Of a DNA stretch of 64,000 bases, positions 57,054 through 64,000 are shown in pieces (positions within the stretch are counted from its first letter, which is position 1; each line of letters starts with the position of its first letter). The translations under genes and the position numbers were made by a program. Origin of the DNA: Aliiroseovarius salicola (GTDB taxonomy: Bacteria > Pseudomonadota > Alphaproteobacteria > Rhodobacterales > Rhodobacteraceae). The notes beneath the pieces are model-generated. The model did no database searches and was not told the DNA's origin. It saw only the letters and a list, made by a program, of their open reading frames with translations. The stretch spans positions 85,056 to 149,055 of the forward strand of contig NZ_JAQIIO010000007.1 of NCBI RefSeq assembly GCF_027891095.1. Direction: 5' to 3'.

Positions 57054-57938
57054 CTACGATGCTTTTAGGGTTTTCAGGACTGCCCGCCCTCTTTTTGTGT
57101 CAAAAAACTCCGGGCGACCGACCAGCCAATACCCTGCTTCGGATTTCGCAATCTTATCCGACAGTGGCACCAAGCTGCCGCCGGCCAGCAGTTCCTCGAC
57201 CACACCCAGCCAGGCCAATGTTGCCCCTGCGCCGGTCAAAGCCAGATGCAGGGCGAATCCATGATCATTGACTGTCATCCGTTCGGTTGATTGCAGGGTA
57301 TTATCGCCGGTTTGGCTTTGCCATTCCTCCCAACCAATCCAGCGCGCTTCTGGATCTTCTTGATCGATAATCGTAAGCTCGGCCTTCCCGGTTTCGATTG
57401 GAGCCTTCTGGAATTTCTCGACCAGATCAGGAGCCGCAACCGGGCAAACAGCTTCGGTCATCAGCAATCGTGCGTCGAAACCAGGCCAATCGCCATTGCC
57501 GAAAAGGATTAGGCAATCCGCCTGCTCTTTAAGAATGTCAGCATCCTTTACAAGCGTGATCACCTTCACTGGAACCGCCAGATCTTTGGACAGAATCGTC
57601 AGCTTTGACGAAAGCCAATAGGTCCCGATCCCTGGATATGTGGCGATGGTGAAGGCAGAATCTTCTGACGCCTGGCGCAATCTATTTGATGTTCTGCGAA
57701 TGGCGTCGAATGAATGGCTCAACGTTTCGAACAGGTCATTGGCCGCAGACGTCGGCACAAGACGTCCCCCTTCCTTGACAAAGAGAGCGACGCCCAGATC
57801 TTCCTCTAAGCGCTTGATTTGGTAACTAATCGCCGGTTGCTGCACATTCAGTTTCTTGGCGGCAGCCGTATAACTTCCGAGAAGGAACGCTTCTTCAAAG
57901 GCACGCAGACCTTTTAGGGTGGGCAGATTTTCGGCCAT
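57054..57938 (-). CDS. LysR family regulator
   Basis: The 294-residue protein has a winged helix-turn-helix (LKGLRAFEEAFLLGSYTAAA, KKLNVQQPAISYQIKRLEED) and an effector-binding domain. It resembles the GcvA/AmpR branch. It diverges from the truncated acyl-CoA dehydrogenase and the DMSP-type genes and may control them. Start at 57938 (MAENLPTLKGL). Confidence 0.9.
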   Translation of the reverse strand: MAENLPTLKGLRAFEEAFLLGSYTAAAKKLNVQQPAISYQIKRLEEDLGVALFVKEGGRLVPTSAANDLFETLSHSFDAIRRTSNRLRQASEDSAFTIATYPGIGTYWLSSKLTILSKDLAVPVKVITLVKDADILKEQADCLILFGNGDWPGFDARLLMTEAVCPVAAPDLVEKFQKAPIETGKAELTIIDQEDPEARWIGWEEWQSQTGDNTLQSTERMTVNDHGFALHLALTGAGATLAWLGVVEELLAGGSLVPLSDKIAKSEAGYWLVGRPEFFDTKRGRAVLKTLKAS

Positions 57939-58040
57939 AAAATTATTTTATCCATTTCGTGATTTTTTCCTTATATCACAAAACTCAATTTCAAAATAAT
58001 TAATCCTACCAAGAGCGTGTTCATAGGACTAGGAGGCCTC

Positions 58041-58226
58041 ATGCCCGCACAGATCGAAGCCTTTCTCGCTTCCGCCCGCGCCCATGATGAGGTGATCAAA
58101 CCTGATGTGGACGCATGGAACGAGGTAAGGATCTGGCCACGCGAAGCCTCCGACAAAGCAACCACATTGGGGCTGACCGGGCTTTATGCGCCGGAGGAAT
58201 TCGGTGTCCTGGGGCTGTCGCTGTGA
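58041..58226 (+). pseudogene. Truncated acyl-CoA dehydrogenase N-terminus
   Basis: The 61-residue ORF ends in REASDKATTLGLTGLYAPEE then FGVLGLSL, the start of the acyl-CoA dehydrogenase fold (PxxxFxKxxxLGLxGLxVPEExGGLGLS). The remaining ~320 residues with the catalytic glutamate and FAD site are missing, and acyl-CoA synthetase begins ~120 bases later. It is the remnant of an internally deleted gene. In a DMSP cluster a dmdC-type dehydrogenase would be expected at this spot. Confidence 0.65.
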
Positions 58227-58343
58227 TCGGTCACAAATTGCAGGTACGGGCGCGAGGCCTCCCTGATGTGCCCATTCCAGAGGGGTTCGGCGAAAGCTGA
58301 CCCCAGCCGGACACCCCGCGTTGATCAAAAGGGAGGAGTGATC

Positions 58344-59969
58344 ATGCAAGAGAACTATATGCAGTTCCCAAAAACAGCAGCCAACTATGTGCCATTGTCG
58401 CCCGTGTCGTTTCTGAGCAGAGCCGAAGCCCTGCACGGTGCCCGTACTGCAGTGATCTATGGAGACATCAAGCGGAGCTGGACCGACATGGCATCGCGCG
58501 TCCGATTGGTAGCAAGCGGGCTGATGTCTGCGGGGATCGGCAAAGGGGACACCGTGTCTGTCTTGTGCCCGAATATCCCCGAGCTGTTCGAGCTGCATTT
58601 CGCGCTTCCCTTAACCGGTGGGGTGATCAATACGCTCAACACCCGGCTTGAGCCTGAAACGATCGCCTACATTCTCGATCATGCGGATTCGAAACTTGTG
58701 ATCGTGGACCGGGAACTGATCCCGCTTCTGACCCGTGCATTCGAGGCTCTGGGCCGAGAAATCCCTGTCATCGAGATCACAGACCCCAACCAACCAACCA
58801 CGCACACTCTCGGTGGATCAACATACGAGGATCTGTTGGAGCGAGGGCACCCTGTTGGAACCATCGGTTTGCCCGACGACGAGTGGGACGCGATTGCCCT
58901 GAACTACACCTCAGGCACCTCGGGGCGGCCTAAGGGCGTGGTCTATCACCATCGCGGCGCCTATCTGATGGCGCTTGGCACCGTGGCGGCGTGGAAAAAG
59001 CCGCATTACCCGGTCTATCTGTCCGTCGTGCCGATGTTCCACTGCAATGGTTGGGGCCATCCTTGGGTGATCGCCATGCTGGGGGGGACTATGGTCTTCA
59101 CCCGGACACCCACCCCAGACCTTATCCTCGACGCGATCCGGCAGCACGGCGTGACCCATTTTGGCGCCGCTCCCATCGTGTTGCAGATGCTCGCAGAGGC
59201 TGAAACCGGGGAAACGGCCGCGTTCGAGCCGCCGATCAAGGTGTTGACCGCTGGCGCCCCTCCGCCGCCTTCGGTTCTGGAAAAAACCCGCAGCATGGGC
59301 CTCGACGTTATGCAGGTCTACGGGCTGACCGAGACCTATGGCCATATCTCGAAATGTCTCTGGCAAGAGAGCTGGGGCGACCTCGACGCCCGCGAGCAGG
59401 CCGAACTTCAGGCACAACAGGGCATAGCCCTGCCCATGGTCGAAGCCGTATCGGTCATCGATTCCGAAACCGGCCAGCCCGTTCGCCGTGATGGCGAAAC
59501 GCAGGGTGAGATCGGCGTGCGCGGCAACACGGTGATGAAAGGGTACTACAAGGACCCCGAAGCCACGGCGAAAGCCTTTGAAAACGGCTGGTTCTGGTCG
59601 GGCGATGCAGCGGTTGTACATGCAGATGGCTATATGCAGATCCGTGATCGACTGAAGGATGTCATCATCTCGGGTGGTGAGAATATTTCATCGGTCGAAG
59701 TGGAAGCCGCACTCTATCGTCACCCCTCGGTTCAGGCCGCTGCCGTCGTCGCCATGCCGCATGAAAAATGGGGTGAGGTGCCTTGCGCATTCGTCGAGCT
59801 GCGCTCCGGGGCACAAACCTCTGCAGACGAGATCATCGCTTTCTGCCGCGGGCACCTTGCAGGTTTCAAGGCACCCAAAGCCGTTGTTTTCCAAAACCTT
59901 CCCAAAACCTCCACCGGCAAGATCCAGAAGTTTCAGCTTCGCGAAGCCGCAAAATCCATGAGTACCTGA
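58344..59969 (+). CDS. AMP-dependent acyl-CoA synthetase (candidate methylmercaptopropionate-CoA ligase)
   Basis: The 541-residue adenylate-forming ligase activates a carboxylic acid to its CoA ester. The phosphate loop YTSGTSGRPKGVVYHH, YGLTETYG, the hinge RDRLKDVIISGGENISS and the C-terminal KTSTGKIQKFQL (catalytic lysine) are present. Its acid substrate is not set by sequence. Because its stop abuts the dmdA start (TGAATG), 3-(methylthio)propionate, the product of DMSP demethylation, is a fair guess; medium-chain fatty acids are the alternative. GGGAGGAG precedes the ATG. Confidence 0.88.
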   Translation: MQENYMQFPKTAANYVPLSPVSFLSRAEALHGARTAVIYGDIKRSWTDMASRVRLVASGLMSAGIGKGDTVSVLCPNIPELFELHFALPLTGGVINTLNTRLEPETIAYILDHADSKLVIVDRELIPLLTRAFEALGREIPVIEITDPNQPTTHTLGGSTYEDLLERGHPVGTIGLPDDEWDAIALNYTSGTSGRPKGVVYHHRGAYLMALGTVAAWKKPHYPVYLSVVPMFHCNGWGHPWVIAMLGGTMVFTRTPTPDLILDAIRQHGVTHFGAAPIVLQMLAEAETGETAAFEPPIKVLTAGAPPPPSVLEKTRSMGLDVMQVYGLTETYGHISKCLWQESWGDLDAREQAELQAQQGIALPMVEAVSVIDSETGQPVRRDGETQGEIGVRGNTVMKGYYKDPEATAKAFENGWFWSGDAAVVHADGYMQIRDRLKDVIISGGENISSVEVEAALYRHPSVQAAAVVAMPHEKWGEVPCAFVELRSGAQTSADEIIAFCRGHLAGFKAPKAVVFQNLPKTSTGKIQKFQLREAAKSMST

Positions 59970-61076
59970 ATGGCTTACACTATCTCACACTCGCGCCGTC
60001 TGCGTTCGACCCCCTTTACTCCCGGTGTCGAAACCGCTGGCGTCACCTCCTATACGGTCTACAACCGGATGTTGTTGCCAACGGTATTCGAAAGCGTGGA
60101 ATTCGATTATCGACACCTCAAACAGCATGTGCAGGTTTGGGATGTATCGGTGGAACGCCAGATCGAATTGAACGGGCCGGATGCGTCCCGCCTGATGCAA
60201 ATGCTGACACCGCGTGATCTTGGCAAGATGAAGTCGGACCAGTGCTTTTATGTGCCGATCACCGACGAAACCGGCAAGATGCTGAATGATCCTGTTGCGA
60301 TCAAACACAGTGACACCCGCTGGTGGGTGTCAATTGCCGACAGTGATCTGCTTCTTTGGGTCAAGGGGCTGGCCGTGGGCAAGGGACTGGATGTCCGTGT
60401 TTTCGAACCGGATGTGTCCCCATTGGCAGTACAGGGTCCGAAAGCAAATGACCTTTTGGAGCGGGTGTTTGGGCCGGAAATCCACGAGATCCGCTTCTTC
60501 CGTTACAAGCGACTGCCCTTCAAGGATACGTCCTTCATCATTGCCCGCTCGGGGTATTCGAAGCAGGGCGGCTTTGAAATCTACGTTGAGGGCGCCGAAC
60601 ACGGCATGCCTCTGTGGAACGCGTTATTCGAGGCCGGCAAGGATCTGAACGTGCGCCCTGGCTGTCCGAACCTGATCGAACGGATCGAGGGCGGGCTGTT
60701 GAGCTATGGCAACGACATGACAATGGACAACACGCCGCTGGAATGTGGGCTGGGCAAGTTCTGTAAACCTGCCGAAGGGAACGATCACATCGGCCATGCA
60801 GCATTGTCGCGCGAACTTGCAGAGGGCCCTGCCCGCCAGGTCCGCGCGATTTCGATCCCCGGAACACCCTTGGTTCCAGCGCGTGCCGCCTGGCCACTTA
60901 TGCAAGACGGCAAGCGTGTTGGGCAGGTTACCTCGGCGGCGTGGTCGCCGGATTTCGAGACCAATGTCGCAATCGGCATGGTTGACGCGGGCCACTGGGA
61001 GGATGGCACCGAGTTGACCGTAGAGACGCCAGAAGGCTCGCGCAGCGCGCTTGTGAAGGAAAACTTCTGGGCCTGA
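59970..61076 (+). CDS. dmdA: Dimethylsulfoniopropionate demethylase DmdA
   Basis: The 368-residue protein has the GcvT aminomethyltransferase fold and moves a methyl group from DMSP to tetrahydrofolate. The N-terminus SRRLRSTPF, HLKQHVQVWDVSVERQ (about 50-65), LQMLTPRDLG-like MLTPRDLGKMK and NVRPGCPNLIERIEGG with GLLSYGNDMT match what I recall of DmdA from Pelagibacter and Ruegeria, and the length is the same. The C-terminus ends KENFWA as in the family. A related non-DMSP GcvT-like protein is the main alternative. It is coupled to the upstream acyl-CoA synthetase. Confidence 0.85.
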   Translation: MAYTISHSRRLRSTPFTPGVETAGVTSYTVYNRMLLPTVFESVEFDYRHLKQHVQVWDVSVERQIELNGPDASRLMQMLTPRDLGKMKSDQCFYVPITDETGKMLNDPVAIKHSDTRWWVSIADSDLLLWVKGLAVGKGLDVRVFEPDVSPLAVQGPKANDLLERVFGPEIHEIRFFRYKRLPFKDTSFIIARSGYSKQGGFEIYVEGAEHGMPLWNALFEAGKDLNVRPGCPNLIERIEGGLLSYGNDMTMDNTPLECGLGKFCKPAEGNDHIGHAALSRELAEGPARQVRAISIPGTPLVPARAAWPLMQDGKRVGQVTSAAWSPDFETNVAIGMVDAGHWEDGTELTVETPEGSRSALVKENFWA

Positions 61077-61147
61077 GGCAGACTGCCTGTCCGCTCAATC
61101 GCGGTCAGGCAGCGACGAATTCAATCTGAAGAATGGAGGAGAACAAA

Positions 61148-62794
61148 ATGGCAAATGAGCCACCACTTATGGAACTGCCCATCAAGGTCGCCGATGGCGG
61201 CTTTTACGATGGTTTTAGCAAAGACGTGACCATCACGGCCAAAATCCTGATCGGCGCGCTGATCATTTGGGCCGTGGCATTCCCGCAAAACGCAGCTGGT
61301 ATCCTGAACGGGCTGAACAGCTTCCTTCTGGCCAATTTCGCAACCTGGTACATTTGGGTCGTGGCGTTTTTCATCTTGGTCTGCGTGGTTCTTGCGATCC
61401 TGCCCTCGACGGGGCGGCTGCGGATGGGCCTGCCGGGCGATGAGCCCGAGTTTTCGAACTTCTCTTGGTTCTCGATGATGTTCGGTGCCGGGATCGGCAT
61501 TGGCATGCTGACCTTTGCCACCGCAGAGCCGATGTATCACTTTGCCAACAACCCCGAAGTGATTCAGGGTCTGGCCGAAGGGTCAACCGCTGAGAATGTG
61601 CGCAACGCCTATAAATGGTCGTTCTTGCACTGGGGCTTCTCGGCCTGGGCATGTTATGCGCTGGTCGGCCTTTCGCTGGGATACTTTTCCTATCGCCGCA
61701 ACCTGCCGCTGACCATCCGTTCTGGGCTGTCACCGCTGTTCGGCTCACGCCTGTCGGGTCCATTGGGGCATATCATTGATATTGTTGCGGTTGTTGCTAC
61801 CGTTCTTGGCGTCGCCCAGACGCTTGGTTTCGGGGTTGAGCAATTCGTTGCCGGCATGCACCGGATCGGTGTTGGAGACTGGCTGCTGAATGCTGACGGC
61901 AAAGCAACCACCAGCGCCATCATATTCGCCCTGCTGATCATCATGGGTGCCTCGACTTTGTCTGCCCTGTCTGGCGTTGGCAAAGGCATCAAATGGCTGT
62001 CGAACATCAACATGGGTCTCAGCTTCTTCTTGCTGGCATTCTTCCTGATTTTCGGGTCGGCTTTGTTCGGTCTGCAAGCACTGTTCGTTGGCCTGTTCGA
62101 CTATGTCGTTGCTCTGCCAGGGTTGCTGTTCAAGGTTTGGCGCCCGGATGGCACCGAAACCGGGGACGCACTTGCCGGTTGGCAAGGCGGCTGGTCCGTC
62201 TTCTACTGGGCTTGGTGGATTGCCTTTGCACCGTTCGTCGGCGTGTTCCTTGCGCGTATCTCGCGCGGGCGGACTGTTCGCGAATATGTGCTGGGTGCCA
62301 TTATCATCCCATCGGTTATGTGTTTCGTCTGGTTCACAATCGTTGGCGGTACTGCAATCGACCTGACGCTGAATGGCGGCGCCGGTGACGCGATTTCTGG
62401 TGCTGGGCAGCAGTCACAGCTGTTCGCCATGCTGGACGTGATCCTGTCGAGCGGCTTTGCTTGGGTTATGGCAGTGATCGTCGTTGTTTTGCTTCTGACC
62501 TATCTGGTCACTTCCGCAGACAGCGCTGTTCTGATCGTCAACACGATCAACTCCGGCGGAAATGAAGGGCCAAAACGTCGCCCACATATCATCTTCTGGG
62601 GTGTGGCGTTGGCACTGGTTGTCGGAGCACTCCTGATCGTCGGTGGTCTGGGCGCAATTCAGACGGCGATGGTTATCGGCGCGCTTCCCTTCAGCTTTGT
62701 GATGGCTCTGATGGGTGTTGCTTTGATCAAGGGCATCGTCCGCGATGGCCGCCGCGAAAACCTTGGGGTGCAAAGCGTCCACGTCGAGGAATGA
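61148..62794 (+). CDS. BCCT transporter (candidate DMSP/betaine uptake)
   Basis: The 548-residue inner-membrane carrier has about twelve spans. FGAGIGIGMLTFATAEPMYH, the WSFLHWGFSAWACYALVGLS segment and YWAWWIAFAPFVGVFLARIS are BCCT signatures. The family takes up quaternary compounds such as betaine, choline and DMSP with sodium or proton. Its place after dmdA makes DMSP the best guess. TGGAGGAG precedes the ATG. A stem-loop follows. Confidence 0.92.
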   Translation: MANEPPLMELPIKVADGGFYDGFSKDVTITAKILIGALIIWAVAFPQNAAGILNGLNSFLLANFATWYIWVVAFFILVCVVLAILPSTGRLRMGLPGDEPEFSNFSWFSMMFGAGIGIGMLTFATAEPMYHFANNPEVIQGLAEGSTAENVRNAYKWSFLHWGFSAWACYALVGLSLGYFSYRRNLPLTIRSGLSPLFGSRLSGPLGHIIDIVAVVATVLGVAQTLGFGVEQFVAGMHRIGVGDWLLNADGKATTSAIIFALLIIMGASTLSALSGVGKGIKWLSNINMGLSFFLLAFFLIFGSALFGLQALFVGLFDYVVALPGLLFKVWRPDGTETGDALAGWQGGWSVFYWAWWIAFAPFVGVFLARISRGRTVREYVLGAIIIPSVMCFVWFTIVGGTAIDLTLNGGAGDAISGAGQQSQLFAMLDVILSSGFAWVMAVIVVVLLLTYLVTSADSAVLIVNTINSGGNEGPKRRPHIIFWGVALALVVGALLIVGGLGAIQTAMVIGALPFSFVMALMGVALIKGIVRDGRRENLGVQSVHVEE

Positions 62795-62802
62795 TAAAAA
62801 TT

Positions 62803-62826
62803 GGGCGGGCTTGCAAGAGCCCGCCC
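62803..62826 (+). terminator. Stem-loop after the BCCT gene
   Basis: GGGCGGGCT and AGCCCGCCC pair perfectly around a TGCAAG loop, eight bases past the stop. No long T run follows; it may be a partial terminator before the crotonase gene. Confidence 0.7.
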
Positions 62827-62877
62827 TGACCTATTACTAGGCAATAATACTACGCAACAGATCCAAAGTTGGCCCAC

Positions 62878-63684
62878 ATGTCTCAGCAACAGCCCCTCTC
62901 CTCCTTTTCCAATGTGACCGTTGAACAGGACGGCGATGGGATTTGGGTCGTCACCCTAAACCGCCCTTCAAAACGCAATGCGCTTGACGAGACCACGATC
63001 GAGGAATTGATTGAACTGTTCTCAAAGGCGCCGCGACTGGGAGCGCGAGCCATTGTCCTAACGGCGGCGGGTGATCACTTTTGCGCAGGTCTGGACCTGA
63101 TCGAACATCACGACAAAGATCGTAGCCCTGCCGATTTCATGCACGTCTGCATGCGTTGGCACGAGGCCTTCAACAAAATGGAATATGGCGGTGTTCCGAT
63201 CATTGCCGCGCTGCATGGTGCAGTTGTCGGCGGCGGGCTGGAGCTGGCGAGCGCAGCCCATATCCGCGTCGCAGATCAAACCGCCTACTTCGCGCTGCCC
63301 GAAGGCCAGCGTGGGCTGTTCACCGGGGGTGGCGCGACGATCCGGGTCACCGACTTGGTCGGCAAGGCCCGGATGATTGATATGATGCTGACCGGACGCG
63401 TCTATCAAGGACAGGAAGCGATGGATGTTGGACTGGTGCAGTATCTCGAAACCGGATCGAGCCTGGACAAGGCCCTTGAGCTGGCCCGAAACTCCGCCGC
63501 CAACCTGCCTCTATCCAACTTTGCCATCTGCTCGGCCGTCAGCCATATGCAAAACATGTCTGCTTTGGATGCGGCCTATTCCGAAGCCGTTATCGCGGGC
63601 GTCGTGAACACTCAGCCAGCGGCGCGCGAGCGCCTTGATGCTTTTGCGAAAAAGACCGCAGCAAGGGTTCGGCCCAACAGCTGA
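62878..63684 (+). CDS. Crotonase (enoyl-CoA hydratase-type, DmdD-like candidate)
   Basis: This 268-residue crotonase keeps both catalytic glutamates: one in [12 protein letters not shown] and one in LPEGQRGLF, with the oxyanion-hole phrase [12 protein letters not shown]. Such enzymes hydrate enoyl-CoAs; DmdD hydrates methylthioacryloyl-CoA in DMSP demethylation. Context makes this role plausible, but general crotonase activity cannot be excluded. The ATG at 62878 is chosen; a TTG nine bases earlier is in frame. No strong ribosome site is seen. Confidence 0.78.
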   Translation: MSQQQPLSSFSNVTVEQDGDGIWVVTLNRPSKRNALDETTIEELIELFSKAPRLGARAIVLTAAGDHFCAGLDLIEHHDKDRSPADFMHVCMRWHEAFNKMEYGGVPIIAALHGAVVGGGLELASAAHIRVADQTAYFALPEGQRGLFTGGGATIRVTDLVGKARMIDMMLTGRVYQGQEAMDVGLVQYLETGSSLDKALELARNSAANLPLSNFAICSAVSHMQNMSALDAAYSEAVIAGVVNTQPAARERLDAFAKKTAARVRPNS

Positions 63685-63763
63685 AGTCGAGAACCACATC
63701 TGGGTCAGAAAACGCTCAAACACGGATCAGTCGCTCAGACCGAATTAGCGACTTGGTTGATAT

Positions 63764-64000
63764 TCAGTGACCCAGATAGGCAAACATGACGCCAAACACA
63801 CCAACCACCACAAGGCTTAACGCCCAAATAATGTCGAGGTTGAACCAGGTCTTGGACAGGAATTTCAGGCCAAGCCACAGATAGATGACAATGGCGATCA
63901 CCCCGCCTGCCAGCGTCATGGCCAGCGTATGGACCCCAGACACGAGGAAGGCCGTCATGACATTGCTGCCCATCAGGCTTTGGGCCGCCAGGTGGCCAGT
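63764..64000 (-). CDS. Multi-pass membrane protein, 3' part only, cut by window edge
   Basis: The last 78 residues of a protein whose 5' part lies beyond the right edge. Two hydrophobic spans are visible (LAMTLAGGVIAIVIYLWLGL and IIWALSLVVVGVFGVMFAYL). The stop is at 63764-63766. I do not recognise the family. It converges on the crotonase gene. Confidence 0.6.
   Translation of the reverse strand, partial: TGHLAAQSLMGSNVMTAFLVSGVHTLAMTLAGGVIAIVIYLWLGLKFLSKTWFNLDIIWALSLVVVGVFGVMFAYLGH

Noticed and set aside
58911..59621. 236-residue minus-strand ORF
   Set aside because: It is antisense to the acyl-CoA synthetase.

Overview
The window looks like a chromosomal segment of a marine Rhodobacteraceae (Roseobacter-type alphaproteobacterium). 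The evidence is moderate-to-high GC coding sequence, a rpsT-dnaA-dnaN-recF-gyrB origin-type block, an alphaproteobacterial flagellar set with flaF/flbT, CtrA-like sites beside flagellar genes, TRAP and BCCT transporters, and a DMSP demethylase-like gene. No CRISPR array, rRNA or intact insertion sequence is visible; one tRNA-Leu(CAG) is present.

Layout. 1-2.6 kb: 5' part of gltD, uppP, and an NDUFA9-like SDR. 2.7-3.9 kb: tRNA-Leu(CAG) followed by a 1.1-kb integrated-element remnant, with a 14-bp direct repeat of the tRNA 3' end at both edges, paired heptamer repeats near each end, an integrase stump and one intact HEPN-like ORF. 4-10.4 kb: rluA, a KAS III-like enzyme, small hypothetical genes, a LysR regulator, a secreted SnoaL-like protein and an aldehyde dehydrogenase. 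Two fragments of a second, decayed aldehyde dehydrogenase flank a small membrane-protein gene here. 10.6-17.5 kb: a minus-strand aromatic catabolic block (FAD monooxygenase, DUF2783, metal-site-altered MBL protein, fumarylacetoacetase, maleylacetoacetate isomerase, homogentisate dioxygenase), with a plus-strand DUF2585 gene inside it.

17.7-36.2 kb: flagellar cluster. motB, flgE-flgK-flgL-flgI, fliI, fliK and flgD are on the plus strand. flgB-flgC-fliE-fliQ-flgF-flgG-flgA-flgH-fliL and flgJ-like/flgN-like/fliC/flaF/flbT/DUF1217 are on the minus strand. The set builds rod, hook, rings and filament and regulates flagellin, but basal-body core (fliF, C-ring) and most export genes are not in the window. 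36.3-41.8 kb: a phosphotransferase, ubiB and ubiE (ubiquinone), a small membrane protein, mutM and an enoyl-CoA hydratase. 42-49.8 kb: rpsT, a gene-free ~600-bp stretch that is a candidate replication origin, then dnaA, dnaN, recF, a VOC protein and gyrB.

50-56 kb: a probable D-lactate (or related 2-hydroxyacid) uptake and oxidation locus: FadR-type regulator, DctP, fused DctQM and quinone-dependent D-lactate dehydrogenase. 56.6-57 kb: transposase debris. 57-63.7 kb: a LysR regulator divergent from a probable dimethylsulfoniopropionate (DMSP) demethylation block: truncated acyl-CoA dehydrogenase, acyl-CoA synthetase, DmdA, BCCT transporter and crotonase. The right edge cuts a membrane-protein gene. 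Functional names rest on remembered family motifs and gene order; no database search was run.
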